Shown piece after piece: positions 18,118 to 27,909 of a stretch of 64,000 nt of DNA. Location: contig NZ_RSED01000001.1 of the NCBI RefSeq assembly GCF_003933735.1, forward strand, positions 62,001 through 126,000, written 5' to 3'. The notes beneath the pieces are model-generated. The model was not told where the DNA came from and made no database searches. It was given only the letters and a program-made list of their open reading frames with translations. Source of the stretch: Aquabacterium soli. GTDB taxonomy: Bacteria; Pseudomonadota; Gammaproteobacteria; Burkholderiales; Burkholderiaceae_C. Each line of letters starts with the position of its first letter. The first letter of the stretch is position 1. A program made the translations under genes and the position numbers.

Positions 18118-20513
18118 AACGCCATGCCGCCCTGAGGTGGCGGTGCTGGCTGAGCCGCCCCGGCGGGGGCGGTGGCCGGGCGGCGGCCCAGCCCCATCAC
18201 CCCGGCCAGCGCCGGGATCAGCAGCACGGCGCCCACCATGTTCCACAGGAACATGAAGGTCAGCAGCAGGCCCATGTCGGCCTGGAACTTGATGTCCGAC
18301 ATCACCCAGGTCAGCACGCCGGCCGCCAGCGAGATGCCGGTGAAGGCCACGGCCAGGCCGGTGGTCTTCATGGTCTCCAGGTAGGCCTCGCGCAGCGGCA
18401 GGCCCTGGCGCAGGTAGGTCTCCAGGCGGTTGTACAGGTAGATGCCGTAGTCCACGCCGATGCCCACGCCCAGCGCGATCACTGGCAGGGTGGCCACCTT
18501 CACGCCCAGGCCCATCACCGTCATCACGGCCTCGCACAGCAGCGAGGTGATGACCAAGGGGATCAGCAGGCACAGCGTGACGCGGATGGAGCGGAACTCC
18601 AGCATCAGCAGCGCTGCCACGATGCCGTAGACCAGCAGCAGCATGGGCCGCCAGGCCTTCTCGACCACCTCGTTGGTGGCGGCCTCGATGCCGGCGTTGC
18701 CCGCGGCCATCAGGATCTCGGCGTGCGGGCCGCCGTGGGTCTGGCTGAAGGCCTCGACCGTCTTGATCACGCCCTTGAGCGTGGCCGCCTTGTGGTCGGC
18801 CAGGTAGGCGATCACGGGGATCATCGAGCAGTCGTCGTTGTAGAAGGCCTGCGGGATGCCCTTGTGCGCCGAGTTCGAGATGTAGCGGTTGCGCGAGACG
18901 GTGGACCACTTGAGGTTGCCGCCGTAGCTGCCCGAGATGATCTGCTTCATCCAGTCGAACAGCGACATGGTGCCCTGCACCCCGGCCGTTTCCTCCAGCG
19001 CCCACTGCAGCTGGGTCACGGTGCTGGCCGCCGCATAGGCACCGCACTCGCCAGGCGGTGTCTTGACCATCACCACGAAGGCATCGGCGCTGGTGGCGTA
19101 GTTCCTGGTGAAGAAGGCCACGTCCTGGTTGTAGACCGAGTGGGGGCGCAGCTCCGGCGCGCCCGGGTCCAGGTCGCCGATCTGCAGGTGGCGGCTGACC
19201 ACGAAGCCGGCCACGCCCACCACGGCAGCCACACCCAGCACGCCCCAGGCGCGCCGGCCCGAGGCCAGCGAGGCGATGGCCGAGGCGATGCGGTGCGGGC
19301 CCTGGGCGCGCCGCTGCGCGGCCTTGAGGCCGCCGCGCGAGATGCCCGTGTAGGACATGGCGATGGGAAGCAGGAACATCTTGGTGAAGATGATCACGCC
19401 CACCCCCACGCTGGCGCTGATGGCCAGTTCGCGGATCACGCCGATGTCGATGATCAGCAGTGTCGAAAAGCCCACCACGTCGCACAGCAGGGCGACCGTG
19501 CCGGGCACGAACAGCAGCGAGAAGGTGGCCTTGGCCGCGCCCAGCTTGTTGGCGCCCCGGTGGCTTTCGCTGGCGAAGGTGTTGATGTTCTGCACCGCGT
19601 GCGACACGCCGATGGCGAAGGTGAGGAAGGGCACGAGGATGGAGTACGGGTCCAGCCCGAAGCCCAGCGCGTGCATGATGCCCAGGTGCCACACCACGGC
19701 CAGCAGGCAGCAGCCGATGGTGACCAGCGTGCTGCGCCAGCAGCGCGAGTAGATCCACAGCAGCACGGTGGTCAGCGCCACGGTGAGCGCGAAGAACAGG
19801 CCGATGGCGCCTGCGCCGTGGATCAGGTCACCCACCAGCTTGGCGAAGCCGACGATGTGGATGCGGATGCCGGGGCGCTCGTAGCGCTCGCGCAGCTGGG
19901 TTTCCAGGCGCTCGGAGAACACGGCGTAATCCAGGTGCTCGCCGGTGTCCGGGTCGTTCTCCAGCAGCGGCGCCACGATCACGCTCGATTTGTGGTCGTT
20001 GGACACCAGGCTGCCCACCAGGCCGGCCTTGGCGATGTTCTCGCGCACCACGGCCACGTCGCGCCGGATGCCCAGGCTGCCGAAATCCGCCGGCACCACC
20101 TTGCCGGAACGCAGCCCATCTTCCGTGGCCTCGAACCACAGCGTGTTGGGCGTCCACAGCGAGCGCAGGTTGCCCCGGTCGATGCCGGGGATGTAGAAGA
20201 CCTCGTCGGTGACTTTGCGCACCACCTCCAGGTACTCGCGGTTGTAGATGTCGCCGTCGGTGGCTTCCACCGCGATGCGCACGGTGTTGCCCAGGGGGCG
20301 CAGCTCGTTGACGAAGCGCAGGCTGTTGACGATGAAGGGGTGCGCCGTGGGCACCATCTTCTGGAAGCTGGCGTCAGGACGCAGCAGCGTGGCCTGCCAC
20401 AGTAGCACGGCCGAGGTGATCGCGAAAAAAAGCAGCCACAGTGGCCGCCGCGAGAACAGGGCGCGCTCGGCCGCCGCCTGCAGGCGGACGGCCCAGCCGG
20501 TAGACGCAGTCAT
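18105..20513 (-). CDS. MmpL-type RND family transporter
   Basis: The 802-residue inner-membrane protein has the RND/MmpL layout: one N-terminal membrane segment (LWLLFFAITSAVLLW), a large periplasmic domain, a block of five segments (GAIGLFFALTVALTTVLLW onward), a second periplasmic domain with DPGAPELRPHSVYNQD, and a second membrane block. Conserved in-membrane Asp/Tyr appear in GVGIGVDYGIYLYNRLE. It would use the proton motive force to move lipid-like molecules. It is the last gene of the DUF1302-DUF1329-YCF48-MmpL operon and overlaps the YCF48-like gene by ATGA. Its 3' end overlaps the convergent MpaB-family gene. In this setting import or periplasmic handling of a hydrophobic substrate is as likely as export. 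Confidence 0.92.
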   Translation of the reverse strand: MTASTGWAVRLQAAAERALFSRRPLWLLFFAITSAVLLWQATLLRPDASFQKMVPTAHPFIVNSLRFVNELRPLGNTVRIAVEATDGDIYNREYLEVVRKVTDEVFYIPGIDRGNLRSLWTPNTLWFEATEDGLRSGKVVPADFGSLGIRRDVAVVRENIAKAGLVGSLVSNDHKSSVIVAPLLENDPDTGEHLDYAVFSERLETQLRERYERPGIRIHIVGFAKLVGDLIHGAGAIGLFFALTVALTTVLLWIYSRCWRSTLVTIGCCLLAVVWHLGIMHALGFGLDPYSILVPFLTFAIGVSHAVQNINTFASESHRGANKLGAAKATFSLLFVPGTVALLCDVVGFSTLLIIDIGVIRELAISASVGVGVIIFTKMFLLPIAMSYTGISRGGLKAAQRRAQGPHRIASAIASLASGRRAWGVLGVAAVVGVAGFVVSRHLQIGDLDPGAPELRPHSVYNQDVAFFTRNYATSADAFVVMVKTPPGECGAYAAASTVTQLQWALEETAGVQGTMSLFDWMKQIISGSYGGNLKWSTVSRNRYISNSAHKGIPQAFYNDDCSMIPVIAYLADHKAATLKGVIKTVEAFSQTHGGPHAEILMAAGNAGIEAATNEVVEKAWRPMLLLVYGIVAALLMLEFRSIRVTLCLLIPLVITSLLCEAVMTVMGLGVKVATLPVIALGVGIGVDYGIYLYNRLETYLRQGLPLREAYLETMKTTGLAVAFTGISLAAGVLTWVMSDIKFQADMGLLLTFMFLWNMVGAVLLIPALAGVMGLGRRPATAPAGAAQPAPPPQGGMAFQPR

Positions 20514-21691
20514 GGTGATGTCCTTTTCCAGGGCACGGTGTGCACCGAGGCGCCACCCAGGCCCACGGTGACGATTTCATGGGGCTTGGTGAAGGCCACG
20601 CCACTCAGCCGCTTGACGGGCAGCCGGGCGCCCAGGGCCCGGTACGAGGCCCCGCCGTCCTGGCTGAGCAGCACCTGGCCTTCCTCGTTGAGCAGCAGTG
20701 CGCCGCCCGGGACGGCCTGGGCCGACACGATGGCGCGGGCGCTGTGGCTGTTGACGGGCTTCCAGCTGGTGCCGCCGTCCAGCGAGCGGAACACGTTGCC
20801 ATTGAAGCCATAGGCGGTCAGGCCCGTGCCGGGCAGGGCCAGCACCCCGTACAGGTGGCCGTTGTAGCCGACCTGGGCCTTCGTCCAGCTGCGGCCCTGG
20901 TCGGGCGAGCTGAAGACCGTGCCGTTCTCCGCGGCGATCAGCACCTGCCCGGCCGGGGTCAGCGTGATGCCGTTGAGGTGCAGGCCCTCGGGGTTGTCCA
21001 GCCGGTCGCCGATGTAGGTCCAGTGCCGGCCGGCATCTTCCGTCTGGAAGAGCTGACCGAAGGCCCCGGCGGCCAGACCGCGCTGCGCATCGAAGAAGCG
21101 CACGGCCAGCAGGGGCTTGGACGGCCCGCCCGATATGGCCGCTTCGGCCGCGGCCACGGCATCTTCGGCCTGCAGGCGTTGGGGCGAGGGATCCTCGCCG
21201 TTGCCGGGCGGCAGCTTGTCGAGCTGTGCGCGCGCAGCGGCCAGGATCAGCGGGTCGGCCTGGCGGCCATCGAGCTGGCGTTGCCAGGTGGCCCCGCCAT
21301 CGCGCGTGGCCAGGACCACGCCGTCGTGGCCCACGGCCCAGCCGGCCTGGGCGCTGCCGAAGCTCACGGCGGTCAGCATCACCGAGGTGGGCGTGGGGGC
21401 CTGGCGCCACTGGCGTCCCCCATCGTCGGACAGCAGCACCAGGCCCGATTCGCCCACCGCCACCAGGCGCGAGCCCGCCTGGGCGACGTCCGTGAGCAGC
21501 CGGCGGGCGCCATGGCTGGTGGCGGGAGAGGGACGGGTCAGCAAATCGATGGGCTGGGCGTGGCCGGCCTCGCGCGGCGGCTCGCTGGCCACCACCGTGG
21601 CGCACAGGCCCAGCGCCAGGGCGCCCTGGGCCAGCCTGCGCCCATGCCGTGCGAGCGATGCGGGCAGGGGCCCGGACAGGGGACTGCTCAT
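20510..21691 (-). CDS. YCF48-like beta-propeller protein, exported
   Basis: The 393-residue protein has a signal sequence (residues about 1-36, LAQGALALGLCATVVASEP). It is followed by repeated blades with the D-GG--W pattern (LLSDDGGRQWRQ, LATRDGGATWQR, FQTEDAGRHWTY, FSSPDQGRSWTK, FRSLDGGTSWKP, LLSQDGGASYRA). This is the photosystem-II assembly factor YCF48/sialidase-like propeller fold, found here in a non-photosynthetic context beside an MmpL pump. It is encoded four bases after the DUF1329 gene and overlaps the pump gene by ATGA. It probably acts in the periplasm as an accessory or scaffold of the transporter; no enzymatic residues are evident. Confidence 0.88.
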   Translation of the reverse strand: MSSPLSGPLPASLARHGRRLAQGALALGLCATVVASEPPREAGHAQPIDLLTRPSPATSHGARRLLTDVAQAGSRLVAVGESGLVLLSDDGGRQWRQAPTPTSVMLTAVSFGSAQAGWAVGHDGVVLATRDGGATWQRQLDGRQADPLILAAARAQLDKLPPGNGEDPSPQRLQAEDAVAAAEAAISGGPSKPLLAVRFFDAQRGLAAGAFGQLFQTEDAGRHWTYIGDRLDNPEGLHLNGITLTPAGQVLIAAENGTVFSSPDQGRSWTKAQVGYNGHLYGVLALPGTGLTAYGFNGNVFRSLDGGTSWKPVNSHSARAIVSAQAVPGGALLLNEEGQVLLSQDGGASYRALGARLPVKRLSGVAFTKPHEIVTVGLGGASVHTVPWKRTSP

Positions 21692-21695
21692 GCGC

Positions 21696-23054
21696 TCAGT
21701 TCCCGATGCGGCGCAGCGCGTCCGGCGTGAAGTCGGATGGCTTGAGCGGGACGTTGAACTGGATGGGCTTTTCCTCGTTGGTCAGGCCGCTGGACACGTA
21801 GCGGCGGGCCTGCAGGTCGTACTGGGCCGAGCCGCCGATGAAGAAGGCCGGGGCGTTGTAGTACTGCACGCCGAAGATCTCCAGCACGCGCCACAGTTCG
21901 CCGCGGCCATCGAACAGGTCGCCGTGCGCGATCTGCCAGGAGTCCTCGTCGAGGTAGTAGACGCGTTTGCTGTAGACGTGGCTTTTGCCGGCCTTCAGAG
22001 TGGCCTCGACCACCCACACGCGGTGCAGCTCGTAGCGCACCAGGGACTGGTTGTAGGTGCCAGGCTTGATGATGTCCGTGTACTTCAGGCTCTTGTCGGT
22101 GAGCTTGAAGTTGTTGTAGGGAATGATCATCTCCTTCTTGCCGACCAGCTTCCAGTCGAAGCGGTCGGGTGAGCCGTTGAAGCCGTCGTAGTCGTCCACC
22201 GTGGACAGGCCATCGACGCCATTGCGCGGCGTGTCGTAGGACACCTCGGGCGCGCGCAGCACGCGGCGTGTGCCAGGGTTGTAGACCCAGGCGGCGCGCG
22301 GCTGCTTGACCTGGTCGATGAAGTCGTGCGCCAGCAGCGCATCACCGGCGATGCTGGACGGCGCCTTGTACGTGGTGCGGAAGTAGAACAGCACGTTCGA
22401 GCCGTTCTTCAGGCCGTTGCTGAAGATGGTCTCTTCATGGCGCTTGACCGGCGTGAACGAGCCATTGGTCTGCACCGGGAACTCGGTCTGGTCGCGGATC
22501 AGCGTGTCGCCGCGGTAGCGGAAGGCGTGGTTCCAGATCGCCTCGACACCGGTCTTGGGGATGGGGAAGGGCACGGTGCTGGCGACCTGGTTGAGCACCG
22601 AGTTGCCCTCGTTGGCCGAATCGATCTTGCCGGCCTCGGCCTTCACGGCCTCGTAGGCCGATTCAGGGAAGGCCGCCGAGCGGCGTGTGGGGTACACGTC
22701 GATCTTGTAGCTGGGGTAGCGCTTGAGCAGGGCCAGCTGGCCGGGGGCCAGCTTGTCCTTGTGTTGCTCGGCGTTGGCAGCCGTGATGCTGAACAGCGGC
22801 TTGTCGGCCGCGTAGGGGTCGGCCCAGCCCTTCTTGGCATCGAAGCCGGCCGGCGCCTTGGTCAGGCCGCCTTCCCACTTGGGGATGGAGCCGTCCTTGT
22901 TGCCGGCGCGCTCCGCGCCGATGGGTGTGAGGTCCTTGGACAGGCGTTCGATCTCGGCGGACGAGAGCTTGGCTTGCGCAGTGGTCAGGCCCAGGGCGCA
23001 CAGCGCGGCCAGGGTCAGCGTGGTTCGGACGCGTTGGTTGAAACGTGCTTGCAT
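21696..23054 (-). CDS. DUF1329 family exported protein
   Basis: The 452-residue protein begins with a signal peptide (MQARFNQRVRTTLTLAALCALGLTTAQA would be cleaved after about residue 28). The mature part is a DUF1329 domain with LTPIGAERAGNKDGSIPKWEGG near its start and the conserved RYELHRVWVVEATLK and KRVYYLDEDSWQI segments. DUF1329 proteins are LolB-like periplasmic or outer-membrane-associated proteins that regularly co-occur with DUF1302 porin-like proteins and RND pumps in degraders of hydrophobic compounds. ATG 23054 gives a normal signal peptide; the longer frame to 23123 does not. The gene lies 25 bases downstream of DUF1302. Its ligand is unknown. Confidence 0.9.
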   Translation of the reverse strand: MQARFNQRVRTTLTLAALCALGLTTAQAKLSSAEIERLSKDLTPIGAERAGNKDGSIPKWEGGLTKAPAGFDAKKGWADPYAADKPLFSITAANAEQHKDKLAPGQLALLKRYPSYKIDVYPTRRSAAFPESAYEAVKAEAGKIDSANEGNSVLNQVASTVPFPIPKTGVEAIWNHAFRYRGDTLIRDQTEFPVQTNGSFTPVKRHEETIFSNGLKNGSNVLFYFRTTYKAPSSIAGDALLAHDFIDQVKQPRAAWVYNPGTRRVLRAPEVSYDTPRNGVDGLSTVDDYDGFNGSPDRFDWKLVGKKEMIIPYNNFKLTDKSLKYTDIIKPGTYNQSLVRYELHRVWVVEATLKAGKSHVYSKRVYYLDEDSWQIAHGDLFDGRGELWRVLEIFGVQYYNAPAFFIGGSAQYDLQARRYVSSGLTNEEKPIQFNVPLKPSDFTPDALRRIGN

Positions 23055-23079
23055 GGATGGTGTCTCCGTGTTCTGTGGA

Positions 23080-24945
23080 TCAGAAGCTCGCGCCCAGCAC
23101 CAGCGCGAAGAAGTCGCGGTCATGGAAGCTGTCGAAGCGCGCCTTGTCGTTGAAGGCCGTGTAGCTGATGTCCAGGGTGTAGCGCTTGTCGACGTCGAAC
23201 TTGACGCCGGGGGCGATCACATGGCGGCCCTGGCTGAACACGCCGTCGGCCGACCAGCCCTTGACATCCTTGGAGATGAACAGGCGGGGCTTGACCACGA
23301 CGCTGGAGATCAGGCCGGGGTATTCCAGTTCGAGCAGGGCGCGCACACCCCAGGCGGTGCTGGTGAAGTAGCCGTCCTGCGTGCAGTTGGCCTGGTTGGT
23401 GGCGGCGGCCGGGCAGGCCCCGCCATAGGCGGCGTGCGGGCCGGCGCCGAACTCGAAGCCGCGGCCGTAGCGCACGCCGGTGTAGGGATCGCCGATGCCG
23501 TTCCAGTGCTGGAAGGCGACCTCGCCCAGCACGGTGCCGGACGACGCGCCCAGCACGTTGGACAGCAGCTTCAGGGTCGAGACCTGGATCTGCGTCTTGT
23601 CCTTGAGGTCGTAGCCGCGGTTGTAGGTGCCCGATCCGATCGGCGCGGCGGTGGAGCCCCAGCGCGAAGCCATCGGGCCGATGCCGACGGTGCCGCCGGG
23701 GCCAGGTGCGGCCATGGCGTAGAAGCCATCGACCGAGCTGATCTGCACCGGGAAATCCTGCGTGAAGCTGACTTCACCGGACACCGACCAGCCCTTGACC
23801 ACGGTGGACGCGCTCAGCCCGAAAACCCTGATTTTGTCGGCCGAGTAGTCCCAGAACACCGAGCCCAGCGGGCCGCCCAGGTAGTAGGCCGAGTTGGGCA
23901 CCGTGGTCAGGTCGCGCACGCCCGACAGGTTGGGCACGTGCGTGGTGTAGCTGGTGTAGTAGGCGCCGATCTCGGTGTCGATGGATTCGACCATCTTCTT
24001 GAAGGCCAGGCCGAACTGGTTTTCATCGGCGCCGTCCTTGTCGTCCAGCAGCGAGAAGCGGAAGTTGGGCAGGGCGCCGCCCAGGCCACCGTTCCAGTGG
24101 TCGCGCGAGCTCTGCACGCCGAACACCGTGTCGTTGGCCACCAGCGTGGAGCCGCGCGTGCAGTTCAGCGCCGTGGCGGGCGACCAGTAGGTGCCGCAGC
24201 CGTCGATGCTGGTGCGCTTCCACTTGAACTGGTAATAGCCCTCCAGGGAGTAACCATCGCCCAGGCCCAGGTTGGCCGACAGCTGCGGCACCGGCAGGAT
24301 GGCTTCCTTGAGCAGGGTGCCCGACTGGCGCAGCGCGTTGACATCGAGCACCTGGTACTGGTTGATGCCGGGCACGAACAGGCTCTCGCCGAAGTTCACC
24401 ACGTGCTGGCCCAGGCGCACCTTGAGCTGGGCGGTCTCGCCCAGATCGAAGCTGCCGTAGACGTAGGCATCGAGCAGTTCGACGCCGCGGAAGTTCGACA
24501 GGTTGGTGTCGAACTGCGAATCGTCAAGCCGCTTGTCGGGCTCGTAGTTGTTGCTGGGTGCGCCGAAGGGCACGCTGCTGCCGCTCAGGCGCAGGTTGTC
24601 CCAGGCCTTGGCGCGCAGCATCAGTCCGTAATCGTCCTTGCGCAGGTTGACGTCGCCGATCACGCGCAGCAGGGTGCTGAAGTTCTCGCCCCGCTCGAAG
24701 TTCTTGTTGGCCGATGCGGTATAGGCCGAGCCCGAACCGCCATCGCCCTGGCCGAGCAGTTCCTTGTCGATGCCCTTGGCGCGCCAACCTGCACTGAGCG
24801 AGGTGCTGAGCGACCAGACGGCCTCGGCGCCGTCGCCCAGATCGATGGTGCCGGCATGGGTCGGCATGGTCAGGCCCCATGCCATGCAGGCCATGACATG
24901 AAGCGGGTTCAGGCGAAAGAGCGGCCTATTCATCAGGACTCCCAT
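23080..24945 (-). CDS. DUF1302 family outer-membrane protein
   Basis: The 621-residue DUF1302 protein has a signal peptide (hydrophobic PLHVMACMAWGLTMP, processed near THAG). The mature chain is rich in alternating polar/aromatic strands (VRLGQHVVNFGESLFVPGIN; LEGYYQFKWKRTSIDG) and ends in FFALVLGASF, a typical C-terminal aromatic barrel signal. It is predicted to be an outer-membrane beta-barrel for a hydrophobic substrate. Two starts are possible: ATG 24945 with AGGAG five bases upstream (chosen) and ATG 24933 with GGAG. It is the first gene of the four-gene envelope operon, and the dyad at 25012 lies about 70 bases upstream. Confidence 0.9.
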   Translation of the reverse strand: MGVLMNRPLFRLNPLHVMACMAWGLTMPTHAGTIDLGDGAEAVWSLSTSLSAGWRAKGIDKELLGQGDGGSGSAYTASANKNFERGENFSTLLRVIGDVNLRKDDYGLMLRAKAWDNLRLSGSSVPFGAPSNNYEPDKRLDDSQFDTNLSNFRGVELLDAYVYGSFDLGETAQLKVRLGQHVVNFGESLFVPGINQYQVLDVNALRQSGTLLKEAILPVPQLSANLGLGDGYSLEGYYQFKWKRTSIDGCGTYWSPATALNCTRGSTLVANDTVFGVQSSRDHWNGGLGGALPNFRFSLLDDKDGADENQFGLAFKKMVESIDTEIGAYYTSYTTHVPNLSGVRDLTTVPNSAYYLGGPLGSVFWDYSADKIRVFGLSASTVVKGWSVSGEVSFTQDFPVQISSVDGFYAMAAPGPGGTVGIGPMASRWGSTAAPIGSGTYNRGYDLKDKTQIQVSTLKLLSNVLGASSGTVLGEVAFQHWNGIGDPYTGVRYGRGFEFGAGPHAAYGGACPAAATNQANCTQDGYFTSTAWGVRALLELEYPGLISSVVVKPRLFISKDVKGWSADGVFSQGRHVIAPGVKFDVDKRYTLDISYTAFNDKARFDSFHDRDFFALVLGASF

Positions 24946-25011
24946 ACGGTCTCCTACAGTGCTTGGGTGTAATCGCCTGGGCACTGTATGAAGACGTGTC
25001 CAGCGGCAACA

Positions 25012-25027
25012 TCGTCACTTCGGACGA
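25012..25027. promoter_or_regulatory. candidate operator TCGTC-N6-GACGA (site 6)
   Basis: The perfect dyad TCGTC-ACTTCG-GACGA lies in the 191-base divergent region between the DUF1302 operon and the LuxR/MalT-type regulator gene. It could therefore control both, including the regulator itself. Confidence 0.6.
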
Positions 25028-25136
25028 TTTGGCCGTGGTGTCGCGCAGTGCGTGGAAACCCTCTGACCCCGGCCCCTGGATTCGCTCAAGATGGCCGCTT
25101 CTTCGAGGTCCATGGCCTCGCCAGGAGAGCCGGTTC

Positions 25137-27905
25137 ATGAGTCAGTCCTTCATGCCATCGCCCCCCTCTTCTGCCGCCACGACCGATCCCGGATCGCCCT
25201 GGGCGGCCGTGCTGGCCGGCAAGATCAGCCCCCCCGCCACCAGCCCGAACCAGGTTCGGCGCCGGGCCATCGTCGAGCGAGCCGGCGGTGCGTCGCAGGC
25301 GCGCCTGGTGCTGGTGCGCGCGCCCGCCGGCTACGGCAAGACGACGACGATGGCCCAGTTGCGCGAGCGCCTGTCGGCCTCGGGCGTGGGTACGGCGTGG
25401 CTCACGGTTGATCGCGCCGACAACGACCTGCCGCGTTTCCTGCAGTGCCTGGCCGCCGCCGTGGCGCACCTGGTGGAGGGCGGCCGGGCCCGCGGTCTGC
25501 TGGGCCTGGTGGACCAGCTGTCGGCCTGCGAGCATCCCTTCGTGCTGTTCTTCGACGATGTGGAGTGCCTCCACGAATCCTCGGTGCTGGGCATGATGCG
25601 CGAGCTGATCGAGCACCTGCCGCATGGCGGGCAGGTGGTGGTGGGTTCGCGCAACGTGCCCGAGCTGGGGCTGGGCCGCCTGCGTGTGCATGGACAGCTG
25701 CTGGAGGTCGATGCCGAAGACCTGCGCTTCAGCCTGGACGAGACCGGCCGCTTCTTCGAGCAGCGCGGCAAGGGCCCGCTGCCGGCCGAGGCGCTGCGCC
25801 AGCTGCACAGCAAGACCGAAGGCTGGATCGCGCCCCTGTGGCTGGCCTCTGTGGCGCTGGACCGCCATGGCCTGGACAACGCCTTCATCGCGCAGTTCTC
25901 GGGCTCGAACGTGGCCGTGGCGCACTACCTGGCCGATGCCGTGCTGGCGCGCCAGCCGGATGAGGTGCGGCAGTTCCTGCTGCGCACCAGCGTGCTGGGC
26001 CAGCTCGATGCACCGCTGTGCCATGCCCTGGCACCCCGCGCCGAAGGCCAGACCCTGGCCGACAGCGAGCGCATGCTGCAGCGTCTGGAAGCGGCCGACC
26101 TGTTCATCCGCCCCGTGCTGCCGACGGCGGGCGTCGCGGGGCACACCCCGACGCGGCGCAGCTGGCGGTACCACAGCCTGTTCGCCGATTTTCTGCGGGC
26201 GCAGCTGGCGCGCGAGCAGCCGCACGAGTTCACACGGCTGCACCTGGCCGCCTCGGGCTGGTACGAGGCCAACGGCCGGCCGGTGCCGGCCATCGAGCAC
26301 GCCATCGAAGGCGGCGACATGCCGCATGCGCTGTCCCTGCTGTCGCAGCATGCCCAGCGCTTCCTGGAGCAGGGCCGCATGCGCCTGCTGCACCGCTGGT
26401 TCGGACTGATCCCCGAGGCTGACCTGGCCGGGCACCCGCGCCTGGAGGTCATCGCCCTGTGGGCCACCTGCTTCGTGCACGGCCCGGCCCAGGCCAGCGT
26501 GCAGCTGCGCGACGCCCGCTGCAACCAGTCGGGCGATGCCACCGTGCAGGTCAAGCTGCGCGCCCTGCGCCCCTTGCTGCTGGCCATGACCGACCGCTAC
26601 GACGAGGCGATGGCGGCAGGCCGTGAGGCGCTGGAGCACATGCCCACCGGCTGCCCTTTTTCCGACATCGGCCTGATGAACGTCCTGGCCCACGTGGCCT
26701 GGGTGCTGGGCGATGCACCGACCTCGCACCAGTTGCTGGACCGTGCGCGCCGCACGCCCAACAGCAATGCCTTCACGCGGGCCTACACGGAGTCGGTCGA
26801 GGGCATGCTCGACCTGCACGAGGCGCGCCTGCACCAGGCCATGGCGCGGCTGCGCATGGCCCTGGGCGACAGCGGCATGCCGGGCCACTCATCGCATGGC
26901 AACACCTGGGGCGGCGTGCTCTATGCCAGCACGCTGTACGAGGTCAACCGGCTAGACGATGCCCAGCGCCGCCTGAATGTTTACCTGCCGCATGCCAGCG
27001 AGGCCGGGTTGCCCGACCACATGATCATGGGCCACGCGATGCGTGCGCGCATCGCCCACGCGCGGGGCGATGTGGTGCAGGCCATGGACATGCTGGCCGA
27101 CCTGGACTACCTGGGGCACCAGCGCCGGCTGCCGCGCGCCGTGGCCGCGGCCTGCCTGGAGCGCGCGCGCATCCAGGTCCTGCAAGGGCAGGCACGGGCC
27201 GCGCGCGAGTCGCTGGCCAGCGCGGACCTGCCCGGCCTGTGGGATGAGCCGCTGATCGCCAGGCTGCCCTCGCATGACCTGGAGTACCCCGCGCTGGGCC
27301 AGATGCGCTGGGACCTGGCCTTCGGGGATGCGGCGGCGGCCCTGCCGCGCATCGAAGCCGACCTGGCCATGGCCGAGGTGAGCGGCCGCCAGCGGCGGGC
27401 CATGAAGCTGCGCCTGCTGCTGGCCCTGGCCCAGCACCGCTGCGCGGACATCGCGGCCAGCACCCAGTCCATGGAGCTGGTGCTGCGCCAGGCCTGCCAG
27501 GAGGGCTTCGTGCGCCTGGTGCTGGACGAGGGCAGTGCGATGCTTCCGCTAGTGCAGCGCCTGCAGGCGCGCCTGGACGATGCAGGCATGGCCTGTGGCG
27601 ACGCGGTGTGGGTGGAGTACCTGCAGAGCCTGGCGGCGGCCCTGGAGGCCTTGCCCCGCGCCGTGGGCAAGGCCGAGGTGGAGGCGGCCTCGCCCGCGCA
27701 GGGCAGTGCCGCGGCCATCACGGCCCAGGAGGTCCGCATCCTGCAGTTGCTGGCCGAGGGGCATTCCAACGGGGCCCTGGCCGCGCAACTCAAGGTCTCG
27801 GACAGCACGGTGCGCACGCACCTGCGCAACATCAACGCCAAGCTCAACGCGCACAACCGCATGCAGGCGGTGGCCGCCGCACGGCGTCTGGCCGTGATCC
27901 CCTGA
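25137..27905 (+). CDS. MalT-type large ATP-binding LuxR-family regulator
   Basis: The 922-residue LAL-type transcriptional activator has a Walker A motif RAPAGYGKTTT (about 61-71), a Walker B strand FVLFFDDVE, a STAND-type NTPase region, a long TPR-like helical middle (about 400-830) that usually senses an inducer, and a C-terminal LuxR helix-turn-helix (ITAQEVRILQLLAEGHSN, then VSDSTVRTHLRNINAKLNAH). ATG 25137 is preceded by AGGAG at nine bases; an upstream extension to 24963 would run through the operator at 25012. It is divergent from the DUF1302 operon and convergent with an acyl-CoA dehydrogenase gene only four bases away. It is the only pathway-type regulator within the island, so it is the prime candidate for the TCGTC-N6-GACGA sites. 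Confidence 0.92.
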   Translation: MSQSFMPSPPSSAATTDPGSPWAAVLAGKISPPATSPNQVRRRAIVERAGGASQARLVLVRAPAGYGKTTTMAQLRERLSASGVGTAWLTVDRADNDLPRFLQCLAAAVAHLVEGGRARGLLGLVDQLSACEHPFVLFFDDVECLHESSVLGMMRELIEHLPHGGQVVVGSRNVPELGLGRLRVHGQLLEVDAEDLRFSLDETGRFFEQRGKGPLPAEALRQLHSKTEGWIAPLWLASVALDRHGLDNAFIAQFSGSNVAVAHYLADAVLARQPDEVRQFLLRTSVLGQLDAPLCHALAPRAEGQTLADSERMLQRLEAADLFIRPVLPTAGVAGHTPTRRSWRYHSLFADFLRAQLAREQPHEFTRLHLAASGWYEANGRPVPAIEHAIEGGDMPHALSLLSQHAQRFLEQGRMRLLHRWFGLIPEADLAGHPRLEVIALWATCFVHGPAQASVQLRDARCNQSGDATVQVKLRALRPLLLAMTDRYDEAMAAGREALEHMPTGCPFSDIGLMNVLAHVAWVLGDAPTSHQLLDRARRTPNSNAFTRAYTESVEGMLDLHEARLHQAMARLRMALGDSGMPGHSSHGNTWGGVLYASTLYEVNRLDDAQRRLNVYLPHASEAGLPDHMIMGHAMRARIAHARGDVVQAMDMLADLDYLGHQRRLPRAVAAACLERARIQVLQGQARAARESLASADLPGLWDEPLIARLPSHDLEYPALGQMRWDLAFGDAAAALPRIEADLAMAEVSGRQRRAMKLRLLLALAQHRCADIAASTQSMELVLRQACQEGFVRLVLDEGSAMLPLVQRLQARLDDAGMACGDAVWVEYLQSLAAALEALPRAVGKAEVEAASPAQGSAAAITAQEVRILQLLAEGHSNGALAAQLKVSDSTVRTHLRNINAKLNAHNRMQAVAAARRLAVIP

Positions 27906-27909
27906 TCTG

